Shown in pieces: positions 47,301 through 58,400 of a stretch of DNA of 64,000 nucleotides (the stretch's first letter is position 1; every line of letters begins with the position of its first letter). Both the position numbers and the translations under genes were made by a program. Below the pieces are notes generated by a model. It saw only the letters and a program-made list of their open reading frames with translations, ran no database searches and was not told the origin of the DNA. This DNA is from Saururus chinensis (lineage: Eukaryota > Streptophyta > Magnoliopsida > Piperales > Saururaceae): contig CP141149.1 in assembly GCA_035235625.1 (NCBI GenBank), positions 15,999,893 to 16,063,892 of the forward strand, read 5' to 3'.

Positions 47301-47834
47301 CAAACGAACATCATGTTCATGTTTTGCAAGTAAAAGTATCAAACGGGAATATAAAACATGAAAATAATGATAAACTCATTCCAAATTATCTACCAATTCC
47401 AATCAATTTCACATTTTTTTTGTTAGCACACTTGACTACATAAAGATATAAGAAAGCCAGCTCACCATTTGAAGAACGCAATTCTCAAAAAAGGAGAAGA
47501 GAAATATTCCTCTAACCTTGGGTGTCAGATCATCCGCATGATGAAAATCAAACCCCCACCCGCGGAGATAAGGGAAGGCAGGCACATAGCTTTGACAGAG
47601 AGCCTCTGTGCAGTCAGAGGACAGCAACATCTTGGACGAGGGAGTGCTCCTACCGCCAAATCCAGGGAACTGGCGAGTGTCCTCGTGCAATTTAGAAATT
47701 GGGTCCTCGAGGCCCCCGTGCCATTGGAGGAAAAAGGCAAAAGCAGCAAGGGACAGGGGCAGCACTGAGAGGAGGACAAGAGGCCTCAAGATGAAATGGG
47801 TCTGGCGGGAGGGCAGTGGCTGGCTGTGTCTCAT
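41359..47834 (-). CDS. KOBITO1/At2g41451-like glycosyltransferase
   Basis: Eleven GT-AG exons in phase: 47834-47517, 45708-45559, 45420-45368, 44268-44160, 44080-43946, 43871-43827, 43226-43039, 42611-42470, 41974-41928, 41720-41633, 41421-41359. They encode 445 residues. Seen: a type II membrane anchor (about 14-38), a lumenal or extracellular stem, [10 protein letters not shown] with a DxD nucleotide-sugar/metal motif (221-223), FPNYES, a conserved core ([39 protein letters not shown]) and [14 protein letters not shown]. Family knowledge: KOBITO1/ELD1 and its paralogues affect cellulose deposition, cell elongation and ABA responses; the reaction catalysed is unproven. I cannot say which paralogue this is. 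An in-frame extension to 48119 would add 95 residues before the usual [18 protein letters not shown] start, so 47834 is preferred. The exon 10/11 region carries a tandem duplication. Confidence 0.9.
41411..41671. repeat. 129-bp tandem duplication across a splice junction
   Basis: Copy A (41411-41539) and copy B (41540-41671) are about 80% alike by eye. Copy B contains the real 3' end and donor of exon 10 (donor at 41632). Copy A contains the real acceptor of exon 11 (41421). Each also holds a decayed counterpart of the other's site. Confidence 0.85.
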
Positions 47835-48190
47835 TGACAAATAATCAATTTTGGCAGCAGAATTCGATTCAACGGGAGGGAGATCCGAGAAGGATGGCAG
47901 CAGAAGCAAAGAAGAAAGCAAGAGGACAATTGATGAAAGGAAATTGAAATGCACGGTAGTGGAGGCAGAGGATGAAGGAGCGGAAGAAACAGGGAGCAGA
48001 AAGAGAGAAGATCTCAATTGTTTTAAATAAACGTCCTTTTCAGTGGAATTCGTTTCATAAAATGTTAGGGCAATAACGTCTGCTTCGTATTCAGAAGCAG
48101 CATTGATGTCTACACTCATAACTCAGGAAGTTAAACGGCTTTGACAAAATCTGCCAACGGTTTCAATTGGATATTGACAAGAAACTGCCC
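47835..48190. other. 5' flank of the KOBITO-like gene
   Basis: Probable 5' leader and promoter. The frame stays open to 48119, but this part is Ser/Leu-rich without conserved features. Confidence 0.4.
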
Positions 48191-48990
48191 CATTCAGTTG
48201 AGATGACATGGTAAAGAACATAATAGGTCAGCTTCTTCAAGTGGCGTGTTCACAATGCAGCAGGCCATGTCTTCTGCTGAATGGAGGTTCAGGAGCAGAC
48301 CGGCGGCGTTTACGGCTGAGACCTCCGGAACAGCCGCGACAAGTCCTGCAACACAAAAATGCAAAAAGGGCAAAAACCAAAAGAATCCTCCCTGATTCAC
48401 ATCTTTGTTGATAAAATGTCTTTTGCAATTCCTAACATAAAGACTCAGAAAATATTGGGTCGCAAATTGTTGATAAAACTCCAAAATACCATTTTCCCTT
48501 GACCCAATCCTTTTCATTTAGGAAAGACGAGAAATTTTCCAAAAAATGCAAGAAGGGCGAAAACCAAAAGATCGGTCTTTTGAGCTCTGAACCTACGAAG
48601 TCAGTGAAGACACACAGAAGTAGGAGCAGGGGCGGTGAATTGGAAAAAACGCTTGATGTTGGAGGAGGCATCAAGTAAGTGGTCCAGGTACTGGCACTGG
48701 TTGAGGCCTGCCGCCGCAGATACTTCATCCGCCTTCCAAAGGCGTTCATCTTGGCCTCGCACGCAGACAGCTGATGCACCGGCCACCGGCTAACAAGGGG
48801 AAAAAAGAGAAAGAAATGGAGCCAGGTTGGGAACATCCGAGTGACGAACGGCAGCGAGCCAGAGCCTCGGCCGGTGACGGCGCCGTGGAGGGGATAGAAG
48901 GGCGTCGACGGGGGAGGACGACGGACCGTGGCGTGGACGCAGAGAGAAGACACAAGAGGCGAGGGCGGGAGTCTGCCAGTTGGATTTCAG
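48191..48990 (-). other. unidentified coding-like region
   Basis: GC content rises and several minus-strand frames are open (48194-48517, 48432-48953, 48601-48786), but none gives a recognised protein. The segments at 48355-48389 and 48541-48573 are near-identical (ATGCAAAAAGGGCAAAAACC / ATGCAAGAAGGGCGAAAACC), showing a roughly 185-bp internal duplication. It could be a decayed gene, an unrecognised short-exon gene or a noncoding transcript. Confidence 0.25.
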
Positions 48991-49530
48991 AATAATACAT
49001 TTTTATTTAAATTAACCTCGCGACCAGAGAAAGTTTTTTAAAATAATAATTATAAAAATATTTATCAATTTAGACCGGGAAATATTTTTTAAATTAATAT
49101 TATTTTTTTTTGCCATGTAAGTGGCTATTTTTTTAAAAATAATAAAAAAATTTAATTTTATTCTTTTAAAAGATAAAATAAATTAAATAATTTCATCTCA
49201 CCCTGACCGTAATTTTGCCTTTGAAACGACAAAATCCACTTAAAACCCATTTCCCACGGCTCTTTGGGGAGCCTCGCGTATTCGCCCGTCTACATGGATG
49301 TGCATCCGCAGCTTTCTACAAGTACTCATTTTACTTCCCTTTCTTGTCTATGAATCTTCCTAATGTATTGGTTACTTGTCATTATATTGCTTTTCCCATC
49401 CTCGCTCTTGCCTAAGGCCGAAAGGAGTCCTGATCATCTAAATCATGCCAAGAATCAAACCCATCGAAAACCCACTAACTAATGAGCCTTCTAGAGAGTT
49501 TACCACAACAAGTGACATTAGTTGTGCCCA

Positions 49531-50234
49531 TTAAAAAAAACCTTGCCTAGGAGATGTCTCTGGAACTGCACCAACACTAGCAGCAGCAGCAAACGTCGTG
49601 CCCGTGTTCGGTCTAGGCAAATCAGGCCAATTTGGATCTCGGGTATTTGTGCTTCTAACGTGAGAGAGAGCTGAAACCATGGCCGACAAGTCTTGCTCCG
49701 AACGAACAGTGTTGAACTCCGGGAAGCTGCTGCTGTCAAAAGGGAGTGTTGTGGCCATGGTTGTGGTGTAGGGCATGCTTTGGTTGCCCTTCTCCTCCGG
49801 CGTCAGTGCAACACCATCCTCTCCTCCATGTCCGGCTGCTCCCCCTCAGCCCCATCAGCGCCGTCTCCGTCGCCCTCTGCCAACTCCCTCCCCGCCCAGA
49901 AGCTCGTCGTCGAATGGGGAGTCGGAGAGGTCGAGCTCGTCGTAGAGCTCTCGGAGTAGTTTCCATTGAAGCAGTTGCACCGGTTCCTCTCGCTATCCTC
50001 TTGATCAAGTACTCGAACGCCACTCAGGGGTGTGACCATCTTTGTCACCATCATGGACAAGCACTCTTCACACATCTCCTCGTTTAGTAAGACCACCATC
50101 TTGGTCGCAAACCTCTCGAACTTATCTGCCACCTCCCCCTCGTCACTTACTAAGAACGAACGATGGAGGAACAGCCCGGTGCCACGGGGGAACTCATCCT
50201 TCACCGTGATCTCCACCACACCACTGTCTGCCAT
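49531..50234 (-). pseudogene. captured fragment, possibly from an ERF transcription factor gene
   Basis: Two minus-strand frames (50234-49803 and 49776-49531) have normal coding composition. The second contains EFNTVRSEQDLSAMVSALSHV, resembling the MSAMVSALTHV motif before the AP2 domain in group X ERF proteins. No AP2 domain is present, and the first frame (EVADKFERFATKMVVLL) is not recognised. Identity is therefore tentative. Confidence 0.3.
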
Positions 50235-50393
50235 GATTGGGCCTGCAGCTGGAGGAGACTCGGCTCAAAGTTCTGGACGAGATGGCAACTTACAATACCT
50301 AAATGAACAAGACAACTTGATAGGACTTCCAATGCAACATGGGAATCAAGTTCCTATGGCGGTCTTCAGTTGCACGTGAACAAAAGCTAGGAA

Positions 50394-50867
50394 CTACGAA
50401 GAGGGAGGAGGCAAGTGATGAGCCCTAATGGGAAGACTGCCATGGAGGGTGGAAGTGAGGCCAGGAGCGAACTTGGGCGCCCAACCGGGCTCTACCATTT
50501 GAATTTGGAACCTGCGAACCAGGGCAACGGCCACGCTCTTAATCTCAAGAAGAGCCATCTCCTTGCCAGGGCAGACTCGGGGGCCAGCCTAGAAGACGGG
50601 GTACTTGAAGAGGCTCTCCAAGAGGAACTTCCCGCCCTTGAGCCACCACTCTGGCCTGGACTCAAGGCAGTCCTTGCCCCATATGTCCTCCATTTGACCC
50701 ATGGCGAAGGGGTGGTAGGTGACTCTCGTCCCCTTGTGGACAAAGGTTCCATCGGGCAGCATGTCGTCCTCCAGTGGGAACTTGGAGTCGATTTGTACCG
50801 GCGGGTAGAGCCGCATGCTCTCGTACACGGCCGCATACAAGGAGTGCATCTCCCTCATCTCCTCCTA
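50394..50867 (-). pseudogene. CYP94-type cytochrome P450 fragment, broken
   Basis: The fragment covers only the C-terminal third of a P450. Seen: EEMREMH, the K-helix ExxR in YESMRLYPPVQ, a CYP94-like DSKFPLEDDMLPDGTF, a RPEWW meander, and the heme loop AGPRVCPGKEMA with its Cys ligand. Two in-frame TAG codons break it: one at 50865-50867 before EEM, and one replacing the residue before AGPRVC in the heme loop. The frame ends at a TAG at 50394-50396. CYP94 enzymes oxidise fatty acids and jasmonoyl-isoleucine; this copy cannot be functional. Confidence 0.8.
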
Positions 50868-51289
50868 GCCGACCAACGGGAGATGCCCAACCAGCTGCAT
50901 GGGTTCTGGTGGGAAGCGTCCGATGATGATAAACTACATTAAAGGTGATCTCAGTGTATTGGTGAATTTATTATTTGAAACGACGAAATAAACTTAAGGT
51001 AATTTCGTAGTTCCAAACGACGATTTCACTTATTTTTTTTTTAACTGATTTTGTTTTTAGAATGACAAAATTTATTTAAACTTGATTTCGTCCTTCTAAA
51101 AGGTAAAATTAGATAAATTTTAAAAAAAAAACCATGCAGTGCCTAAGTGGCAAAAACAAATACCACTTTAAAAAATATTTCCTAAAATAGGTTAATTTAG
51201 TAATTATTTTTTAAAAATTATTATTTAAATAATTTTTTTAAACTTAAAATACGAGAAGTTTAGTAGGTTCATGACAAAAATTACCTCGC

Positions 51290-51600
51290 ATGTGTTGTCA
51301 TGTCACATCGAAGGGCGGGTGAGTGAATCAAACTTGCCAATCCCCTTTAGTAATGTCTGCCACATAATCAACATTGCCCAATAGTAATATCAAGCAGATA
51401 CTAACATGCCTTTATTTAAAAAATATTTTCTTGATTGAGCCTCCGGACTATCCTACATAGGCTTCTAGGCATAGTATATAAGAGGCCAATTATAAACATA
51501 GTGAGTTGCCCTCTATGTACCATGTTCGGAAGCTGGAGCCCTATGTGGGCCCGTATAAGGGGCTCTAGTCAGGAGACCGGTTAGGCTAGACATGTCCTAA
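51290..51600 (+). repeat. direct repeat, copy 1 (TRIM-like LTR?)
   Basis: It matches 52104-52416 in the same orientation over about 310 bp, including TATATAAGAGG (a TATA-like box), GAGTTGCCCTCTATGTACCA and GGGGCTCTAGTCAGGAGACC. Two direct copies about 810 bp apart with a TATA-like motif could be LTRs of a small non-autonomous retrotransposon. Confidence 0.6.
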
Positions 51601-51607
51601 TTATTAC

Positions 51608-51690
51608 TCCCTCTATCCCACACTAAGTTTCATTCAATTTTTCAAAATGAACCAATTGTAAATAAAGTTATTAATGTAGGAAGAAAAGAG
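51608..51690. repeat. Stowaway MITE
   Basis: From CTCCCTCTATCCCACAC to AGGAAGAAAAGAG with TA flanks (51606-51607 and 51691-51692). It sits directly after repeat copy 1. Confidence 0.6.
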
Positions 51691-52103
51691 TACAAAATAA
51701 ATGAGTTATTTACAATTAGTTGACAATCAATGAGCCTATTGTAGCAATTTAAACTATTATATATTGATTACTTGTATGGGATTTTATTTATACCTTTTAA
51801 GTTGGAAATATTCTCTAACTAGCTATGTTTTTTAGCATTTGTTATGATTTAATGGATAAAAAATTATTTTTAATGGAAAAATAATTCCTCATGAGTATGA
51901 AAAAACCATAATTCCATTTAATTTGGTATTGTGTGCTCATAAATTTTGATATAACAGTGCACATAATTTAGATTACAGATTGATTCTACTTCCTTCACCC
52001 TTGAACCCCAATTCGATGGCTCTTGATATTCAAACTTATATAAACTTTTTTTCTATTATTTAAGGGAGAAAGTTAATATACATTGAGTGCATATTAGAAA
52101 AAT

Positions 52104-52416
52104 GTGTTATCATGTCACATCAAGGGGTGGGTGGGTGAATAAACTTGCCTACCCCCTTGAGTAATGCCTGCCACATATTAACATTGCCCAATGGTAATGC
52201 ATCCATCAAGAGCATACTAACATGTCTTTATTTATTGTTTATAGGAAAATATTTTCTTCATCAAGCCTCCTGACTATCTTACATAGGGTTTCAAGCATGG
52301 TATATAAGAGGGCAATTACAAAGATAGCGAGTTGCCCTCTATGTACCATGTTCGGATGCTAGAGCCCTATGTGGGCCAGTCTAGGGGGCTCTAGTCAGGA
52401 GACCGACTAGGCTATA
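52104..52416 (+). repeat. direct repeat, copy 2
   Basis: This is the second copy of 51290-51600. Similarity stops near 52416. It is followed by sequence up to about 52745 ending GCCAGGCACAACA, which could be the rest of a longer LTR. Confidence 0.6.
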
Positions 52417-53269
52417 TATTTTAAAAGAGTGTTGTGCATGTGTACACTTGGCTCAGTACTTACCTTTATTTCAGTACTTTATTTCTGTTTCTTAGGTTAG
52501 TTTCCCTCATGTTAGTAGTTGACTGTTATTTGTATTCTGTTATGAACTGTAATGGGTACACTAGTGGACCACGGGCGAGCCGGGCCCACTAGTGGCATGA
52601 TTCCCAATGTGAGAGGGCATGACTCCCCACAAAGGGTCATATCCCTCCTTGGTTAGGCATGTTAATTAAATTCTAATTATTTTCTCCCCTTTCTCTGCGT
52701 AGAACTTTTGTGTACCAATTGTGCCCTACGCCAGGCACAACAAAGAGTTTCTCATGTTGATTTTTAAAATATAGACCTTACCATATTTGTTGAGGTTAGG
52801 ACTGAGAAAAATAGAAAGTGCATTATAAAAATGAGGTTATAAATTTTGGGCCTATTTGGATATATAAGCCCCTTTTATCATGACATTTTACTATCACCAT
52901 CAAATTAACAATTGAGATTATTTTTCTAATTTGGGCCTTTAGAGGTGTAAGATTGGTGTGGAACTTATTAAGACTTAAATATCTTTTAAAGATAGAGGTC
53001 TACCAAATTTGGGATTAAAACTTTGACCGCCCTTAATCCTACCCATCAAAATGGGCCCAAATGTACCAATCTCATTTTCCTATAATTTAATTGTCACTTA
53101 TCCTCCTTGGTCCCATACCCACATTTGATGGTGGGGCCACAAAAATGGACCCTCTAAAAAATCAACCTGAGAAAGAGTTTCTCAAGTTGACCCGAGAATA
53201 ACACCTCTCATATATTATAATCACATATATTAAATTGATACATATAAAAATCTAAAATATAGTTGATTA
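52417..53269. other. no gene recognised
   Basis: No open frame with a recognisable product and no clear repeat ends apart from the possible LTR tail up to 52745. Confidence 0.35.
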
Positions 53270-53905
53270 TCAAGGAAGTACATGTATAATGTATGTAAAT
53301 GCATATTAAATAAGATAAAATAAAATAAATTACATATTAAACAAAGGTCTCCCTTACATGCTACAGTTGCAATGCATAGTTTTATGATCATAATGACAAT
53401 AAATTATATACACAAACCCTGTATTGACCAAAACACACTCATAGTAGACAAGAGCGAGTCCAAATCCTATAGACTAAATATAATCTCATAAGTCAGCAAA
53501 GACAGTGATGTCAAAAAACTTTATGTCATAGAGCACGTTATTCATATCCAAGACCAGTTTGGTGGTGGTCTTATTTGATAGAGTTGTTTGAGAGTTTTCC
53601 AAGGGCATAAAAAATATGTGAATCCGAACATGCATAATATTGGCAAAAATAAAAGAAATTATTTTAGAGAAGTATGTTACACGTGAAAGTCACAAAAAAA
53701 ATCGAGAAAGCATAATCATGTGGATCTTATTTGATAAAGCTCATCGAGAGCTTTTTAATGATACCAAGAACGTGCAAATCCAAGTTCATGAGTACAAGAT
53801 ATTGCATTATAAAGTTAAAATAAACATAACCTAAAAATTAGAGTCCACGCCATATCTGCTCCTAGTATTATGTTGACATGGGGCAAGACATCTAAAAAAA
53901 TTGAA
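53270..53905. repeat. dispersed repeat, copy 2 (first copy 33000-33640)
   Basis: It shares the ordered blocks ACAAAGGTCTCCCTTACAT, AGTCCAAATCC and GAGAGTTTTCCAAG with 33060-33320 in the same orientation. Probably LTR-derived. Confidence 0.55.
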
Positions 53906-54163
53906 GTAAATTATTTTACTAAAGTATCTTCAAATCACATACCAATTCAAACTTATATTAAAAACATAAGGATATAAAACATTGGTAAAATAGGAATTAA
54001 TGGTAAAAATGTATGGGTGAAATTGTCTAAAAATGAACATTCTATAATCACCCAATTTACTTTATATAACTCGTTTTGATGGTGGGGTCCAAGCATGGAG
54101 CTGCATGTGTCCCACACTATATGTTAGCGACATGTGGGTATTGGGAGCTACTAGGAGCATAAA

Positions 54164-54592
54164 TAGTGATGCCTCTTGGTCAAGTTTTACCAAACCCGAA
54201 CCCATTACCATTTAAGAAATGGTAACTTAAACTTGAACCCAACCTAGAAATGTCAAACCCGAACCTGAGCTAACCCGACCTATTTAGAATTAAAAGAATG
54301 TATTTTCAAAATTTTATATAAAAAAGAAACCCACTTATATAGAAAAAATATAAAATTTTAAATAATTATTTGGTTTTATCTCTTACATATCAAAAAATTT
54401 GAGTTACTATAAAAACACAAAGAAAATTATAAACATTTAATATATATAACCTTATTCGGGTCCGGTTGGGTTGGATCACATGAGACTCAAACCCGACCCG
54501 AATTTCTATATGAGTTCAATTTAGAAACCTAAACCCAACCCATTAAGATCGAGTCAAGTTTTCCCGTATACCCAATTTGAGTGGCATCCCTA
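54164..54592. mobile_element. hAT-like MITE
   Basis: Imperfect terminal inverted repeats TAGTGATGCC and GGCATCCCTA enclose 429 bp with many ACCCGAACCC/GGGTTGGGT words. Flanking 8-mers AGCATAAA and TGCTTAAA match at six of eight positions, a plausible decayed target duplication. Confidence 0.55.
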
Positions 54593-54755
54593 TGCTTAAA
54601 CATAAAGAGGTATGGCTAGTGGGGCCAATAATAGTTAGGAGTAAAATGGGCTCATAGTAGTAAATAGGGTTAAAAGCGATGATATTTGGGAGTGATAAAT
54701 AGGTAGTGCCTCCCAAGCAGGCCCTAAGTGCTTCATTAAAGTTAATTACTAAATA

Positions 54756-54796
54756 TTCCCTCTTTCCCACATTAATAGCTTTATTTGGTTTTTTAT
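54756..54796. repeat. left half of a Stowaway MITE cut by an LTR
   Basis: TTCCCTCTTTCCCACATTAATAGC after TA is a Stowaway left end. The element stops at 54796, where the LTR TGTCACACCCC begins. The missing half should lie at the far end of the retrotransposon, outside the window. Confidence 0.6.
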
Positions 54797-57302
54797 TGTC
54801 ACACCCCAATTTACTTAACTATTTATAAATCTCTTTTTACCACCAATGGAAAACCATATCATGACACCCTTCATAGTATGCAACGTATAAAATCATTTCA
54901 TAAGTTTATAAAATGTTGGAAAGATAAATTGGGGACATAAGAGACATATCTTTCACAAAATTTGGTTGTGATAACATTATAATTTAATACTTGAATATCT
55001 ACGTAAATTTAAATAATCATAGGATCCACATATGGGAATTTGTTTGTTACATATGCACAAACTAAATAAAATGATAAACGACACTCTTATTCCTAAAAGC
55101 AAATATCACACCCTACCACAGCCCCTTATCCGAACCGGTCTAAGGAGAGATGACTAAGGCGAGACGAAGTGAAGACTAACCCAAAATCGGGCTAGATCAA
55201 AGTACACAACACTTCCTTTTTTGTACAAATTCAATTAATAAAAGATAAAAGAAATTCATTAAGGTCTCTCGGTCATTCACATACTCATATAAGTCTCAAA
55301 ATAGAATAATATGTCTTAAGCCTAAAAAGGCAATAACATATCTAAGTCATCAACAAGGCTCACCATAAACACGTAAAATATCAAAGTTATAATATAAAAA
55401 ATCAACATAAGTCTATCCCATCGTAAGTGAATTATCTCAAACTCCATACATCTATTTACCTCCATGCTCGTAACATAAGTCATTTGAGCACCTGCATGGC
55501 ACAACCATGTAACCTCAAAACAATCCAACACAAATGGGGTGAGCTTAGCTCAGTACGGGTTTGAAAACATAAAGCTTATATTAACACCAAAACATATTTC
55601 TAAAGAATCAGAGCATTAACTTTATGCGACAGGTGTTAGCAACATAAGAACATATCAAATCTCTCACACATAAAATCTATGGGAAATATCTTATTCATGC
55701 ATCACATATTCATAAGCAAAATATGTGCATCATGTCTCAATTTATCATATTTCATAGTCCACACACACAACCTATACATTTAGAGGACATATCCATTCAC
55801 ATTTTGCATGATCAAGTATCACAATCCATACACATCCTTCATGATCAAGTATCACAATCCATATACATCATTACATATTCTACATGATCTAAGTATAACA
55901 ATTTATATACATCCTGCACGATCAAGTATCACAATCCATGTACATTCTGCATGATCAAATGTCATAATCCCTATACAACCTGTGTAAATATAAACTTGTA
56001 TAAATGAGCATTATAATTTATACACAATCATGTGTAAATAACACAATGAATGTATCATGATAGAGAAATTAACCTACTAACCCTAGCTATCCTAAGAAGG
56101 GAGGCCTAAACAACCCTGCTCACCCTAGAAATCCTAAAAAGGAAGACCAAAGTAGTTTGACAAATCCTAACTAGAAGTGCCATGATTAGACGATTTACAG
56201 AGACAAACAAGCTTAGATTCTCAATTTAGAAGTGTCTCAATAGTTTATCTCATTATAGTATTCCGTTTTTCTTAAAACTTAATGAAACTTTATATAATCA
56301 TTAACTAAGCCTACGACATGTAGATCTAACATTTCTGATGCATTTTAATGCAAAAAACAACATTAAATAATCCATTCAAGAAGATTCAAACTCACCCATC
56401 CATAAGCTTCAATAATAGAATTCCACCACATATATTGTTAATGCAAGTCAAATCTCATCAAACAAAAACTCCTTACATTAAATCAGATTGTAGAACCTTG
56501 AATCTTTACGAAAGCTCTAAGGAAACCTTACCCAACAAATTAGGTTACATTAGCCTTACACAAAAATCCAACCTTTCAACCAAATAGAGACTCAAAACTA
56601 CTAATAGATGATAGATCTAACACCCCTCTTGTGTCCAAAATAAAAATCATAAGAGTAGAAGCAAGAAATCCAAATCTAGAGTTTCAAACTATGGGTAAAA
56701 GAATGAACTTGAGAAGAAGAAAACCTAGAATTCTATTTATAAGGAGAAGAACATGGGATTTAGGGCAAAAATCAAAAGAAACATGGTAGAGATTGAGTGA
56801 TTATACATTTGATTAAGATTTTCCTTCTTGGGATGGGGGTAGAGCCCTCTAAAGCCTCCCAATCTCAGCCTACCCCAAATGGGGGAATTGTCTAAGGATT
56901 CTATATATAGGTAGGTCAAGTAAATGGGTCTAGAATGGGTCAAGCAAAGGAATAGGTGAACACGCTTATATGGAATGAACCCAAAAAAGAATTTGACATT
57001 ACTCAAACCTATTTAAGATGTCAAGTGATGGTTAGCAGTCTAAGAAGTTGACGTGTTACCTAAGATGGACGTGGATCCTAAGATGGGGCACACTTCCTTA
57101 ATAAATGGAATTAAATGAAAAATGACATCAATTAGTGTGGCACATGGTGGATTAAGCTAGACACTAATGTTTTCCAACTAAAAATCAAAATAATCCCAAG
57201 AAAATTCGCAATTGAACCAAACCATCACACAAAATCTAAAACAAACCAAAAACAATAAAACTTTATAGTGTTCAAAAAACAGTAAAACTTACATATCTTA
57301 CA
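54797..57302 (-). mobile_element. 3' LTR of a Tekay/Del chromovirus
   Basis: A 2506-bp LTR, on the minus strand TGTAAGATATG...GGTGTGACA. It abuts pol sequence whose last coding part is the chromodomain region, and the purine-rich GGTGGGTAGGA (minus strand) lies directly between them as polypurine tract. It contains TGAGCTTAGCTCA (55540-55552) at the place of the hairpin in other LTRs. Confidence 0.75.
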
Positions 57303-57383
57303 TCCTACCCACCTTAGAAGATATTTTTCCTCAAAATTCACTATTGACTGGTAGTGAATGGGTGAGGGTACTTTGCTTTAACT

Positions 57384-57744
57384 TCATCCTTGTGCCCCTA
57401 CATTGTGGTTTTGCGAAAGGACTTTTAGCAATGGAATCACCTTGTTCTTGAGCGTCTTCTCATTCTTATCCAAGATTTGCATTGGTGTCTCGACATAAGT
57501 AAGATTGCTCCTAAGCTCCAACGACTTGAAGTCTAGAACATTGAATGGATTTGATTCATACTTCCACAAAAATCACGAAACACATCATGGATGTTAGCAA
57601 GCCGTGGTGGTAGAGCCACTCGATAAGCCACCACTCCAACCTCTCAGGAATCTCGAAAGGTCCAACGAACCTAAGAGATAAATTTCCTCTCTTGCCAAAT
57701 TGCATGATGCCTTTCGATGGTGAGATCTTTAACATGATCACCAA
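57384..57744 (-). pseudogene. integrase C-terminus and chromodomain remnant
   Basis: Phrases KISPSKGIMQFGKRG and LSLRFVGPFEIPERLEW match the integrase C-terminal module of Tekay/Del elements. The next frame (TYVETPMQILDKNEKTLKNK, then IPLLKVLSQNHNV) matches the chromodomain, which steers these elements to particular chromatin. The two parts are in different frames. Confidence 0.75.
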
Positions 57745-58156
57745 ATTGAAATTCTAGATCTATCTGACCCTTATTCACATAACTCTTTTACCGACTTTGA
57801 GCTGTCTGAAGTCGATCCCGAATGAGTCGAATCTTCTCAATTAATCTTTGTTGCACAATCTCTGGCCTGGTCAGGAGATGCTCCCCAACCACACTCAAAC
57901 AAAGAGGAGATCGACAAGGACATCCATACGATGCCTTAAAAGATTCCAACTTAATGCTAGCTTAAGAACTGTTGTTGTAGGTAAACTCCACCAACTTAGG
58001 ACATCCATACGATGTCTTATGTTTCTCCTAACTACCCTTCCACTCGAGGATGCATGCTCGGAGCATATCCTCTAAGGTCTGGATAGTCATCTCATATTTT
58101 CCATCTATATGAGGATGATAGGTTGAGCTAAGTTGAGTTGTTGTCCCCAAAGCCTT

Positions 58157-58400
58157 TTAAAAGTTTTGCCAAAACTCATACATAAAATGAGGATCTCTAT
58201 CGAAAACTCTTGATATGGGAACTCCATGTAACCGAACAATTTCCTTCACATAATGCACTGCTAACATTTCCAAGGAAGTAGTCATCCATATAGCAATGAA
58301 ATGAGCTGACTTGATGAGTTGATCAACAATAGCCCACACTGCATCATTGCCACTTGGTGATCTAGGAAGACATGAGACAAAGTCCATAACCACATTCTCT
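58157..58400 (-). pseudogene. integrase catalytic core remnant
   Basis: MDFVSCLPRSPSGNDAVWAI and KSAHFIAI are the start of the gypsy integrase core, with the first catalytic Asp in MDFV. The second Asp occurs in VFDRDPHF. The frame stops before the Glu. Confidence 0.8.

Larger units (their letters stand above)
49016..51265. mobile_element. Pack-MULE-like element with captured gene fragments
   Basis: The left flank (49022-49215) and right flank (51020-51262) are inverted repeats of each other: for example GGGAAATATTTTTTAAA and TTTGCCATGTAAGTGGC on the left match, inverted, TTTAAAAAATATTTCCT and CTAAGTGGCAAA on the right. Between them lies GC-richer coding-like sequence with a broken CYP94 fragment and a second fragment. 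Possible 9-bp target duplications TAACCTCGC/TTACCTCGC flank it, but the exact ends are unclear. Confidence 0.6.

Noticed and set aside
47835..48119. N-terminal extension of the KOBITO-like frame
   Set aside because: The 95 extra residues are low-complexity Ser/Leu sequence, and the family usually starts just before the membrane anchor.
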